Source: Pseudarthrobacter albicanus (lineage in GTDB: Bacteria; Actinomycetota; Actinomycetes; Actinomycetales; Micrococcaceae). From it: a stretch of 64,000 nucleotides of DNA. Every line of letters begins with the position of its first letter. Positions within the stretch are counted from its first letter, which is position 1. A model generated the notes under the pieces. That model saw only the letters and a list, made by a program, of their open reading frames with translations. It had not been told where the DNA came from and did not search any database. The position numbers were made by a program, and so were the translations under genes. This document shows positions 15,752 through 24,258 of this stretch, one piece after another. The stretch covers positions 80,231 to 144,230 of the forward strand of contig NZ_JAGPOT010000010.1 in assembly GCF_018224015.1 (NCBI RefSeq). The letters run 5' to 3'.

Positions 15752-17083
15752 TCAGGCCTTCGCGGCGGCGGCGGCCTTGGCTGCGGCCGGCAGGGCGTCG
15801 AAGATCCGGTTCATCGCGGCGTCGTCGTGCGCGGCGGACAGGAACCAGGCCTCGAAGACCGACGGCGGCAGGTAGACCCCGGAGTCCAGCATCGAGTGGA
15901 AGAACGGCGCGTAGCGGAAGACTTCCTGGCCCTGCGCGTCGTCGTAGTTGCGGACACCGTGCGCGGATGTGCCGAACGCCACGGAGAACAGGTTCCCCGC
16001 GCGCTGGATCGAGTGGTCCACGCCGGCCGCATCGAGCGCGGAGGACAGCGCCGTGGACAGCTCCAGCGAGCGGGCGTCCACGAACGAGTAGACCTCGGGG
16101 GTGGCGTGGGTGAGGGTCGCGACGCCGGCGGCCATCGCCACCGGGTTCCCGGACAGCGTGCCGGCCTGGTAGACCGGGCCCAGCGGGGCGAGGTAGTCCA
16201 TGACGTCCGCGCGTCCGCCGAGGGCCGCCGTCGGCATCCCGCCGCCGATGACCTTGCCGAAGGTCAGCAGGTCCGGGGTCCAGGGCTCGGCGGCGCCGGC
16301 CGCCCCGCCGGTAAGGCCCCAGTAGCCGGCGTAGCCGGTCCGGAAGCCGGTGAGGACCTCGTCGAGGATCAGCAGGGCGCCGTGTTCGCGGGTGATCCGG
16401 GAGAGCCCGGCGTTGAAGCCGTCCCCGGGGGTGACCACGCCCATGTTGGCGGGGGCGGCCTCGGTGATGACGGCCGCGATGTTGGGCCCGTGCTTGGCGA
16501 ACGCGGCCTCGACGGCGCCGAGGTCGTTGTAGGGCAGCACGAGGGTCTCGGCGGCCGTGGCGGCGGTGACGCCCGCGGAGCCCGGCAGCGCCAGCGTGGC
16601 GACGCCGGAGCCGGCGGCGGCGAGAAGCCCGTCGAGGTGGCCGTGGTAGCAGCCGGCGAACTTGATGATGAGGTCGCGGCCGGTGAAGCCGCGGGCCAGC
16701 CGGACCGCCGTCATGGTCGCCTCGGTGCCGGTGGACACCATCCGGACGCGCTCGGCAGCGGGGACCCGTTCCTTGACGATCGCGGCGAGGTTGGCCTCAT
16801 CCGGTGTCGAGGCGCCGAAGGACAGCCCGCGGTCGACGGCGGCGTGCACCGCCGCGAGGACCGCCGGGTGGGCATGTCCCAGCAGGGCCGGGCCCCAGGA
16901 GCAGACCAGGTCGACGTACTCCGCGCCGTCGGCGTCCGTCAGGTACGGGCCCCGGGCGGAGACCATGAAGCGCGGTGTCCCGCCCACGGAGCCGAAGGCG
17001 CGGACGGGCGAGTTGACGCCGCCGGGCATCAGCTGGCGGGCGCGGTCGAAGAGTTCCTCGTTGCGAGGGTGGCTGGAAGTCAT
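15752..17083 (-). CDS. hemL: Glutamate-1-semialdehyde 2,1-aminomutase
   Basis: 443 residues, PLP-dependent class III aminotransferase fold. Catalytic Lys in [20 protein letters not shown] is the Asp-bearing PLP motif; [14 protein letters not shown] is the phosphate-binding stretch. Makes 5-aminolevulinate from the HemA product (C5 pathway). Last gene of the minus-strand heme cluster, 13 bp after the LLM gene. AGGAACC precedes the ATG. The C-terminus is an Ala/Lys-rich tail. Confidence 0.95.
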   Translation of the reverse strand: MTSSHPRNEELFDRARQLMPGGVNSPVRAFGSVGGTPRFMVSARGPYLTDADGAEYVDLVCSWGPALLGHAHPAVLAAVHAAVDRGLSFGASTPDEANLAAIVKERVPAAERVRMVSTGTEATMTAVRLARGFTGRDLIIKFAGCYHGHLDGLLAAAGSGVATLALPGSAGVTAATAAETLVLPYNDLGAVEAAFAKHGPNIAAVITEAAPANMGVVTPGDGFNAGLSRITREHGALLILDEVLTGFRTGYAGYWGLTGGAAGAAEPWTPDLLTFGKVIGGGMPTAALGGRADVMDYLAPLGPVYQAGTLSGNPVAMAAGVATLTHATPEVYSFVDARSLELSTALSSALDAAGVDHSIQRAGNLFSVAFGTSAHGVRNYDDAQGQEVFRYAPFFHSMLDSGVYLPPSVFEAWFLSAAHDDAAMNRIFDALPAAAKAAAAAKA

Positions 17084-17096
17084 GGTTCCTATTCTT

Positions 17097-18206
17097 TCAG
17101 TTCGCCGGAGAGGCCTTGGCCAGCAGGGCCGCCACGCGGGGCGCCACCTCGGTGCCGTACAGCTCGATGGAGCGCATCATGGCGGCGTGCGGCAGGGTCC
17201 CGTTGCTGTACTTGAGGTCGAAGCGGTCCACGCCGAGGTTCTTCTTCAGCAGGGCGATCTTCGCGGCGACGGTTTCCGGCGAGCCGACATACAGGGCACC
17301 CTCGGGGGTGCACATGGCGTCAAACTCGCCGCGGCTGCCCGGACCCCAGCCGCGCTCGGCGCCCAGCCGGTTGCGCATGGCGATCCAGTGCGGGAAGAGC
17401 TCCTCGCGCGCCTCCTCGTCGGTGGCGGCGACGTGGCCGGGTGAATGCGTGGCGAGCTGCTGCATGGGGTGGCCGTACTTGGCCATGGCTTCCCGGTACA
17501 GGTCCGCGAGCGGGGCGAAGGAGCGCGGCTGGCCGCCGATGATCGCCAGGATGAGGGGGTAGCCGTACTGGGCGCAGCGCAGCACCGACTCGGGGGTTCC
17601 GCCGACGCCGATCCAGACCGGCAGCAGGTGGTGCTCGAGCGGCGGATAGACGCTGAGCCCCGTGACGGCAGGGCGGGTGCGGCCCTCCCAGTGGACGGGT
17701 TCCTGGGCCCGGACCTTGTCGAAGAGTTCGAGTTTTTCCTCGAACAGCACCTCGTAGTCGGCCAGGTCCAGGCCGAACAGCGGGAAGGACTCGATGAAGG
17801 ATCCGCGGCCGAGCATGACCTCGGCGCGGCCGTTGGAGATGGCGTCCACCGTGGCGAAGCGTTCGAAGACGCGGATGGGGTCGTCCGAGCTGAGCACCGT
17901 CACGGCCGAGCCGAGCCGGATGTTCTTCGTCCGGGCCGCGGCAGCGGCGAGGAACACCTCGGGTGCGGACACGGCGAAGTCGCGGCGGTGGTGCTCGCCC
18001 GCGCCGAAGGCGTGGAGACCGACCTCGTCCGCGAGCTCCGCCTGCTCGAGCAGCTGGCGCAGCACCTCGGCGTGCGGGACGGGGTGGCCGTCCGGGAAGA
18101 CCCCGACGTCGCCGAAGCTGTTCAGGCCCAGCAGGATCCGGTCCGGTCCCACGGGGGCGGTCGGATTCACGCAGGCGGGACCGGCTGCGGCGGGTGGGTT
18201 GGTCAT
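17097..18206 (-). CDS. LLM-class (luciferase-like) flavin-dependent oxidoreductase
   Basis: 369 residues of the bacterial luciferase-like TIM barrel; contains [39 protein letters not shown] and an [14 protein letters not shown] stretch, resembling the Atu2307-type LLM subfamily. Whether it uses FMN or F420 cannot be read from sequence. Its ATG (18204-18206) shares one base with the hemB TGA (TGATG), and hemL follows by 13 bp, so it is part of the heme operon. No heme-pathway role is established that I know of; it may oxidise a tetrapyrrole intermediate or simply be co-transcribed. Confidence 0.85.
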   Translation of the reverse strand: MTNPPAAAGPACVNPTAPVGPDRILLGLNSFGDVGVFPDGHPVPHAEVLRQLLEQAELADEVGLHAFGAGEHHRRDFAVSAPEVFLAAAAARTKNIRLGSAVTVLSSDDPIRVFERFATVDAISNGRAEVMLGRGSFIESFPLFGLDLADYEVLFEEKLELFDKVRAQEPVHWEGRTRPAVTGLSVYPPLEHHLLPVWIGVGGTPESVLRCAQYGYPLILAIIGGQPRSFAPLADLYREAMAKYGHPMQQLATHSPGHVAATDEEAREELFPHWIAMRNRLGAERGWGPGSRGEFDAMCTPEGALYVGSPETVAAKIALLKKNLGVDRFDLKYSNGTLPHAAMMRSIELYGTEVAPRVAALLAKASPAN

Positions 18207-19186
18207 CAGGACTCCTTCAGCCAGCCGGCGAGTTCGCAGGCCCAGTAGGTGAGCACCATGTTGGCCCCGGCGCGTTTGATGCCCAGGACGGATTCGGTGA
18301 TGGCTGCCTGGCGGTCGATCCAGCCGTTGGCGGCGGCCGCCTCGATCATCGAGTATTCGCCGGAAATCTGGTAGGCGGCCACGGGAACGGGGCTCATCGC
18401 GGCGACGTCGGCCAGGATGTCGAGGTAGCTCATGGCGGGTTTCACCATGACCAGGTCGGCGCCTTCGGCCAGGTCCAGCTCCACCTCCAGGAGCGCTTCG
18501 CGCCGGTTGGCGGCGTCCATCTGGTAGCTGCGGCGGTCCCCGGTCAGCTGCGAGTCGACGGCTTCGCGGAACGGGCCGTAGAACGCGGAGGCGTACTTCG
18601 CGGCGTAGGCCAGGACGGGGATGTTGGCGTGCCCGGCATCCTCCAGCGCCTGCCTGATCACGCCGACCTGGCCGTCCATCATGCCGGAGGGGCCCAGCAT
18701 GTGCGCGCCGGCCTCGGCCTGCGCCACGGCCATCCGGCCGTAGATCTCCAGGGTCGCGTCGTTGTCCACATAGCCGTTCGCGTCGAGCACGCCGCAATGG
18801 CCGTGGTCGGTGAATTCGTCCAGGCAGACATCGCTCATGATCACGAGGTCGTCGCCCACCTCGGCCCGGATGTCGCGGATGCCCTTGTTGAGCACGCCGT
18901 CCGGGTCCAGCGAGGCGCTGCCGGTGGCGTCGCGGACCGCCGGCACGCCGAAAAGCATGATCCCGCCGACCCCCAACTGCACTGCCTCCGCGGCGGCACG
19001 CTTGAGCGAATCGGAGGTGTGCTGCTGCACGCCGGGCATCGAGGCGATGGGGTTGGGCTCCGTGAGGCCCTCACGGATGAACGCGGGCAGGATGAGCTCC
19101 GCGGCCGAGAGCCGGTGTTCGGCGGTCAGCCGGCGCATGGCCGGGGTGGTCCGCAGCCGGCGGGGGCGGTGGATCGGGAAGCTCAT
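18206..19186 (-). CDS. hemB: Delta-aminolevulinic acid dehydratase (porphobilinogen synthase)
   Basis: 326 residues. Schiff-base lysines in [11 protein letters not shown] and [11 protein letters not shown]. The metal-site segment reads [14 protein letters not shown]: compared with the zinc type (C-x-C-x7-C) the middle Cys is Asp, a hybrid of the zinc and magnesium patterns. [17 protein letters not shown] is the allosteric N-terminal region. Condenses two ALA molecules into porphobilinogen. The ATG overlaps the hemD TGA (ATGA). Confidence 0.95.
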   Translation of the reverse strand: MSFPIHRPRRLRTTPAMRRLTAEHRLSAAELILPAFIREGLTEPNPIASMPGVQQHTSDSLKRAAAEAVQLGVGGIMLFGVPAVRDATGSASLDPDGVLNKGIRDIRAEVGDDLVIMSDVCLDEFTDHGHCGVLDANGYVDNDATLEIYGRMAVAQAEAGAHMLGPSGMMDGQVGVIRQALEDAGHANIPVLAYAAKYASAFYGPFREAVDSQLTGDRRSYQMDAANRREALLEVELDLAEGADLVMVKPAMSYLDILADVAAMSPVPVAAYQISGEYSMIEAAAANGWIDRQAAITESVLGIKRAGANMVLTYWACELAGWLKES

Positions 19187-20169
19187 GTTCTGTCCTTCGG
19201 TAGGTGCTCTGCTGGTGACGGATCGGGCGCCGGCGCGGACCCGGAGGGGCCCGGCGCCAGTGCCCGGATCACCGCGGTCACGAGGCCCGAGGCGGTGGGC
19301 TCCTCGGCGACGGCGGCGACGGCGAGACCCAGCGACGCAGCCTGCACCGCCGTCGAACGCCCGATCGCCACGAAGCGGCAGCCGCCCAGGGGGGCGAGCT
19401 CGGTGTGGATGCGGCGGGCCGCGCTCGGCGAGGCAGCGACGACGGCCTGCAGGCTGCCGGCACCGATTTCGGTTTTCGCCTCTGCGGCCGTGAGCACCGC
19501 CGCCGCGTTGCCGGCTGCATGGTCGGCTCCACTGCCGGCGGCCTGCCCCTGAGATGCCTGCAGGAAGGCGGACAGGCTCCGGCCCGGATCGGCCGGGTAA
19601 TCCACCGTGTGGTACGCCGTGATGGCCTGGACGGACGCGCCGCGCGCCTCGAGGCCGCGGCGGAGCCGCGGGTCGGCGATGTCGGCCTGCGGCAGGAGCA
19701 CACTGCACTGGCCCTCGGGCCAGATGTCCAGCAGGCCCGCTCCGGACTGGGGTCCCGCGGGGGCGAGGTCGACGGCGATGCCGCGGGCTTCAAGGAAGCG
19801 GCGCGTGGCAGGGCCGATCGTGGCGATCTGGAGGCTGCCGGGAAGCCAGGCGCTGAGTTCCACGCCGCGCTCGGCGGCCTTGGCCTCGAGCGCCTGGACG
19901 GTGGTCACGCTGCTGATCACGAGCCAGGTGTAGGCCCCGGCCCCGAGGGCATCGAAGGCGACATCCAGGGAATGCTGGTCGCGGGCCACCTCGAAATCGA
20001 TGAGGGGCAGCAGCAGCGGCTCGGCCCCGACCGCGCGGAGGGCCGTCACGAGCTCCCCGGCGCGGTCCGGGCTGCGGGCCACCAAAACGCGGGCACCGTC
20101 CAGCACCGCGCCGTCCAGCACCGCGCCGTCCAGCACAGGCTTCTCAGGCCCGCCGCGCCATCCCGTCAT
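19183..20169 (-). CDS. hemD: Uroporphyrinogen-III synthase
   Basis: 328 residues, HemD fold with two alpha/beta domains ([32 protein letters not shown]). Low sequence conservation is normal for the family; position between hemC and hemB settles the call. ATG 20169 is preferred over an upstream TTG that would overlap hemC. The N-terminus carries three copies of VLDGA encoded by perfect 15-bp repeats, upstream of the fold. Confidence 0.9.
   Translation of the reverse strand: MTGWRGGPEKPVLDGAVLDGAVLDGARVLVARSPDRAGELVTALRAVGAEPLLLPLIDFEVARDQHSLDVAFDALGAGAYTWLVISSVTTVQALEAKAAERGVELSAWLPGSLQIATIGPATRRFLEARGIAVDLAPAGPQSGAGLLDIWPEGQCSVLLPQADIADPRLRRGLEARGASVQAITAYHTVDYPADPGRSLSAFLQASQGQAAGSGADHAAGNAAAVLTAAEAKTEIGAGSLQAVVAASPSAARRIHTELAPLGGCRFVAIGRSTAVQAASLGLAVAAVAEEPTASGLVTAVIRALAPGPSGSAPAPDPSPAEHLPKDRT
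20101..20136. repeat. 15-bp tandem repeat in hemD 5' end
   Basis: Unit CAGCACCGCGCCGTC at 20101-20115 and 20116-20130 plus a partial third copy. It keeps frame and encodes VLDGA repeats, so copy-number change would only lengthen the N-terminus. Confidence 0.85.
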
Positions 20170-20188
20170 CTGCTGGTGTCCGCCGCGT

Positions 20189-21187
20189 TCAGGACGCGGC
20201 CAGGTCCGCAATGCCGGCAGCGCCGCGGGCCAGCAGGACCTCGGCCAGTTCGATCCCGAGCAGGGTCGCGCCGACTTCGGTGAGGCCGTCGGTGGCTTTC
20301 TTGTCCCGGATGCTCGCCGTTCCGTCGACGGCGCAGACGACGGCTTCGAGGTGCAGCAGGCTTCCCTTGCGGTAGGCGTAGGCGCCCACCGGGGCCGCGC
20401 AGCCTGCCTCGAGCCGGGCGAGCAGCGCGCGCTCGGCGGTGACGGCCAGCCGGGTGTCCGGATCGTCGAGCGCGGCCAGGGCCTGCGCCAGCGCGCCTTG
20501 GGAGCCTTCGGTGGATCCGGCCTTGCGGGGCGCGTCGGCGGTGCGGCATTCGATCGCCAGGGACCCCTGCCCGGCGGCGGGCAGCATGACGTCGGTTTCG
20601 AGGTACTCGCTAACCGCGTCGAGCCGTCCGATCCGGTGCAGGCCGGCGGCGGCCAGCACGACGGCGTCGAGGTCGCAGGATTTGCCGTCCACCACGGCGT
20701 CGGTGGTGTTGCCCGGCAGGCCGGGGACGCGGCCCAGGCGGGTGTCGACGTTGCCGCGGATGTCGCGGATGTCCAGGTCCGGACGCGCGGCGCGCAGCTG
20801 CGCGGCGCGGCGCGGCGAGCCGGTGCCGACCGTGGCCCCGGCCGGCAGGTCAGCGAGTTTGAGGCCGTCCCGGGCGCAGAGCACGTCCCGGACGTCGACG
20901 CGCTTCGGCGTCGCCGCCAGGGTCAGGCCGAGGGCCGGCCCGGTGGGGAGGTCCTTGAGCGAATGGACCGCGACGTCGCACTTGTCCTGCAGCAGCGCAT
21001 CGCGCAGCGCGGCGACGAAGACGCCGGTGCCGCCCAGCTGGGACAGCGAGCCCTTGAGCACGTCGCCTTCGGTCCGGATGTGGACGAGCTCCACCGGGAA
21101 CCCGCCGACGGCGGCCAGCTGGTCCGCGGTCTGCTGGGTCTGGGTGAGGGCAAGTTTGCTGGCGCGGGTGCCGATCCGGACGGTCAT
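20189..21187 (-). CDS. hemC: Hydroxymethylbilane synthase (porphobilinogen deaminase)
   Basis: 332 residues. N-terminal RIGTRASKLALTQTQQ, the VHSLKDLPT segment, and a dipyrromethane cofactor Cys in LEAGCAAPVGAY. Polymerises four porphobilinogens. The ATG overlaps the cpfC TGA (ATGA). hemD follows after 19 bp. Confidence 0.95.
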   Translation of the reverse strand: MTVRIGTRASKLALTQTQQTADQLAAVGGFPVELVHIRTEGDVLKGSLSQLGGTGVFVAALRDALLQDKCDVAVHSLKDLPTGPALGLTLAATPKRVDVRDVLCARDGLKLADLPAGATVGTGSPRRAAQLRAARPDLDIRDIRGNVDTRLGRVPGLPGNTTDAVVDGKSCDLDAVVLAAAGLHRIGRLDAVSEYLETDVMLPAAGQGSLAIECRTADAPRKAGSTEGSQGALAQALAALDDPDTRLAVTAERALLARLEAGCAAPVGAYAYRKGSLLHLEAVVCAVDGTASIRDKKATDGLTEVGATLLGIELAEVLLARGAAGIADLAAS

Positions 21188-22488
21188 CGGGTCCCCCGAT
21201 CCGCCGCCGGCGCAGCTGTGCCCCCGGCCCTGCCCGAAGCCACAGGTGCGGCCGGGTAGGGATCGTGTCCGGTGCCGGTGGCACTGTCCGCTCCTGCGAT
21301 CGTAGGCTTCTCGCCGCGGAAGTTCGCGCAGCAGCCCGGGCGGCAGACGTCGTACCAGGGCCCGAGCCCGGTCAGGTGCGGCCGTTCGGCGATGTTGTTC
21401 GCGGCGGTCCGCTCGCAGACCAGATCGACGATGCCGGCGACGAACTTGCGGTGCGTCCCGGGCGTCGGGACGCGGGTCGCGGCGAGGCCGAGCCTGCGGC
21501 AGGTTTCCAGCGCCTCGGTGTCGAGGTCCCAGACCACCTCCATGTGGTCGCTGACGAAGCCCAGGGGAACGATCACGATGCCCTTGACGCCCTGGCCTGC
21601 GAGGTCCTCGATGGCTTCGTTGATGTCGGGTTCCAGCCACGGCACGTGCGGCGCGCCGGAGCGGGACTGGTACACGAGCGACCACGGGGCGGTGAGACCG
21701 GTTTCGGCCTGCACCCGGCGGATGACTTCGGTGCCGGCGGCCAGGTGCTGGGCGACGTAGGCGGAGCCTTCCTCGAACCGACGGGGCTCGCCCTCGGAGC
21801 GTCCGGCGGCTTCGGCGTCGCGGGTGGGGATGGAGTGCGTGGCGAACAGGACGTGCACCGGCGCGTCGGGGGTGCCGGCGGCGGCGAGCCGGGCGCGGAC
21901 GTCGGCGAGCCCTGCGGCGGTGCCTTCGATGAACGGCTCGACGAAGCCGGGGTGGTCGAAGTACTGGCGCACCTTGTCGACCTCGAGCCTGCCGTGCAGT
22001 CCGGTCTCGGTCAGCGCGATGCCGATGTCCTCACGGTACTGGCGGCAGCTGGAGTAACAGGAGTAGGCGCTGGTGGTGACCATCAGGACCTTGCGGTGGC
22101 CGGCGTCGTAGATGTCCTGGAGCGTCTGCGGGAGGTAGGGGGCCCAGTTGCGGTTGCCCCAGAACACCGGCAGTCCGATCCCGCGGGCGGCCAGTTCCGC
22201 CTCGATGCCGGCCTTCAGCTCGCGGTTCTGCTGGTTGATCGGGCTGATCCCGCCGTTGGCGCGGTAGTGGTGCGAGACGGCTTCGAGCCGCTCGTCCGGG
22301 ATGCCGCGGCCGCGGGTGACGTTGCGGAGGAACGGGATGACGTCCTCCTGGCCTTCAGGGCCGCCGAAGGAGGCGAGGAGCACGGCGTCGTACTCCTTGG
22401 GGGCCATCCGGCCCGCCTCGGTGACGGTATTTACTTCGGTAGCCGCGGTTGCCCCGCTTCCGGGGCCCTGCGGATCAAGCCTGCTCAT
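21184..22488 (-). CDS. hemH: Coproporphyrin III ferrochelatase
   Basis: 434 residues (CpfC type). Conserved LASFGGPEG, GNRNWAPYL, TTSAYSCYSSCRQYRED, and FVSDHMEVVWDLD with the metal-site Glu/His region. C-terminal DVCRPGCC at about 380-387 fits the [2Fe-2S] cluster of actinobacterial ferrochelatases. Gram-positive species insert iron into coproporphyrin III, and ChdC next door finishes heme. The start ATG overlaps the chdC TGA. The last 45 residues are Ala/Gly-rich and probably disordered. Confidence 0.94.
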   Translation of the reverse strand: MSRLDPQGPGSGATAATEVNTVTEAGRMAPKEYDAVLLASFGGPEGQEDVIPFLRNVTRGRGIPDERLEAVSHHYRANGGISPINQQNRELKAGIEAELAARGIGLPVFWGNRNWAPYLPQTLQDIYDAGHRKVLMVTTSAYSCYSSCRQYREDIGIALTETGLHGRLEVDKVRQYFDHPGFVEPFIEGTAAGLADVRARLAAAGTPDAPVHVLFATHSIPTRDAEAAGRSEGEPRRFEEGSAYVAQHLAAGTEVIRRVQAETGLTAPWSLVYQSRSGAPHVPWLEPDINEAIEDLAGQGVKGIVIVPLGFVSDHMEVVWDLDTEALETCRRLGLAATRVPTPGTHRKFVAGIVDLVCERTAANNIAERPHLTGLGPWYDVCRPGCCANFRGEKPTIAGADSATGTGHDPYPAAPVASGRAGGTAAPAADRGTR

Positions 22489-23201
22489 CCAAGGACCTCG
22501 GCGATCTCCGTTGCGGTGACCCGGCGGCCGGTGTAGAAGGGGATCTCTTCGCGGACGTGGTGGCGGGCTTCGGTGGCGCGCAGGTGGCGCATCAGGTCCA
22601 CGAGGTCCACGAGTTCCGGCGCTTCCAGGCCGAGGATCCATTCCCAGTCGCCGAGCGCGAAGGAGGACACGGTGTTGGAGATGACCTGGGGGAACTCGCG
22701 GCCCAGCATGCCGTGGTCACGCAGCATCTTGCCGCGTTCGGCGTCGGGCAGCAGGTACCACTCGTAGGAGCGCACGAACGGGTAGACGCAGAGCCACTGC
22801 GCCGGTTCGACGCCGCGGGAGTAGGCGGGGGTGTGGTTCTTGGCGAACTCCGCCTCGCGGTGCACGCCCATGGCGGACCAGGCGATCTCGGTGCCGGTGA
22901 AGAGCTTGCTGCGCCGGATGTCGCGGACCGCGCGCTGGAGCGCCTCCGGCGCGGGGCCGTGCAGCCAGACCATGACGTCGGCATCGGCGCGCATCCCGGA
23001 CACGTCGTAGCTGCCGCGGTGGACCACGCCGCCCTCGGCCAGGCGGCCGAGGAGTGCCTCGAAGTCGCCGACGGCCTCGGCGCTGCGCGTAACGTCGACG
23101 GAACGCTTGAACACCGTCCAGAGAGTAAAGAACTGCTCGGCCGATTCTTCGGCTACTGATTCTTCGGTTTTGGTGACAGATTCGGCAGAAGTGTGGCTCA
23201 T
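22485..23201 (-). CDS. hemQ: Coproheme decarboxylase (chlorite dismutase-like)
   Basis: 238 residues (also called ChdC). Chlorite-dismutase fold with the YPFVRSYEWYLLP segment whose Tyr is the radical site, and HREAEFAKNHTPAY. Oxidatively decarboxylates coproheme to heme b, the last step of the coproporphyrin-dependent pathway. Overlaps cpfC by 4 bp. The 119 bp upstream hold a perfect 17-bp palindrome, and a CAAACT hexamer lies 7 nt before the ATG, so it may have its own promoter. Confidence 0.94.
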   Translation of the reverse strand: MSHTSAESVTKTEESVAEESAEQFFTLWTVFKRSVDVTRSAEAVGDFEALLGRLAEGGVVHRGSYDVSGMRADADVMVWLHGPAPEALQRAVRDIRRSKLFTGTEIAWSAMGVHREAEFAKNHTPAYSRGVEPAQWLCVYPFVRSYEWYLLPDAERGKMLRDHGMLGREFPQVISNTVSSFALGDWEWILGLEAPELVDLVDLMRHLRATEARHHVREEIPFYTGRRVTATEIAEVLG

Positions 23202-23247
23202 GGTTACCAGTTTGCCCCTTCCCCGCGGCTAAGTCGAAATGGGGAAG

Positions 23248-23264
23248 TTCTACGACACGTAGAA
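23248..23264. promoter_or_regulatory. 17-bp palindrome upstream of hemQ, candidate operator
   Basis: TTCTACG-ACA-CGTAGAA, a perfect inverted repeat with 7-bp arms, 47 bp before the hemQ start. Size and symmetry suit a dimeric repressor. A half-site-like TTCTACA lies in the hemA promoter (27078-27084). The regulator is unknown. Confidence 0.45.
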
Positions 23265-23320
23265 GTGCGAAATTTCACACTATTCCTGCCGAAGGGCATT
23301 CCGCGGTCAGGGCCCGGACG

Positions 23321-24172
23321 TCAGATTTTGCGCAGGCTGCGCATCCGGACGACGACGACGCCTGAGGCCAGCGACAGCGTGACCAGGCCGATGCCCCAGC
23401 CGAGCAGCGGGGACGGGCCTTCGGGCCCGACGGCCGCGGTGGCCTCAAGCGAGGTGCTGCCGGAATGGCCCTTGGCGGCGGCCGCGGATGCGGGCGCGGA
23501 AGCTGGAGCGCCAGACGGCGTCTGCGGCGCGGTGGTTCCCGCGGACGGGATTCCGGTCGAACCGGTGTCGGACGAACCGGGTTCGGACGGGGCTGCCGGA
23601 GTTTGGGCATCCGCGGCGGGAACCGGATCGGTGCCGGCTGCCGGCGGGGGCGCTACTGCCGAGCCGCCGGCGGGCGGCGGGGCGGTGGTCCCGCCGGGGG
23701 CTGGAGCCGCGGGCGGGGCGGGGGCTGGAGCAGCGGGCAGGGCGGGGGTCTGCACGGGTGCATCCGGCGCCTCAGGCTGCGGAGTGCTGCTGCGGGTCGG
23801 GGAATTCCGTGGCGTGCTCGGCGCCGGTTCCGTCGGCGCCGGTTCCGTCGGTGGCGGTTCAGTCGGTGCCGGTTCCGTGGGTGCCTGCTCCGTGGGTGCA
23901 GGGGTTCCGGAGGAGGTCGGCCGTGGCGTTGGAGTGGGCTGCTGCAAGGGGGCGATCAGGCCGCCCAGCAATTCCTCGAGGCCGAGGGACAGCGAGCCCG
24001 GCGAGGCAGTTGCGGCGGCGGCTGAATCGGATAACCCCGTTGCGGCGTGGGAGGCAGGAACTCCTGCCGTGAGAACCAGTACCGCTCCGAGCGCGGCAGC
24101 CGCTGCGCCGCGCCGGAATCCCCGATGGTGGCCGGTCTGCGTATCGTGAACGTCGGGCCTGTGAATAACCAT
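23321..24172 (-). CDS. Secreted, membrane-anchored Pro/Thr/Ala-rich envelope protein
   Basis: About 283 residues. Signal peptide (RRGAAAAALGAVLVLTAG...ASHA), then a short globular stretch (SLSLGLEELLGGLIAP), then about 150 residues of Pro/Thr/Glu/Ala repeats (PTEPA units), and a C-terminal transmembrane helix (LLGWGIGLVTLSLASGVVVV) with a basic tail RMRSLRKI. No LPXTG is seen. It sits between cgoX and hemQ in the heme cluster. TAGGGT at 24181-24186 lies 2 nt before the first ATG and 8 nt before the second, so the second (24172) is the better start. No heme-binding motif (NEAT, CxxCH) is visible. Function unknown. Confidence 0.75.
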   Translation of the reverse strand: MVIHRPDVHDTQTGHHRGFRRGAAAAALGAVLVLTAGVPASHAATGLSDSAAAATASPGSLSLGLEELLGGLIAPLQQPTPTPRPTSSGTPAPTEQAPTEPAPTEPPPTEPAPTEPAPSTPRNSPTRSSTPQPEAPDAPVQTPALPAAPAPAPPAAPAPGGTTAPPPAGGSAVAPPPAAGTDPVPAADAQTPAAPSEPGSSDTGSTGIPSAGTTAPQTPSGAPASAPASAAAAKGHSGSTSLEATAAVGPEGPSPLLGWGIGLVTLSLASGVVVVRMRSLRKI

Positions 24173-24258
24173 GGTCATCGACCCTAGCCGGGATGGCCCG
24201 GCGAGGGAATTTTGACTGAGGGACGGTGGACGTGCTCAGAAAGGGTGGATGGCGGCGT

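Noticed and set aside
15827..17215. Plus-strand frame opposite hemL
   Set aside because: Antisense shadow rich in Gly/Arg/Val; hemL motifs are intact on the other strand.
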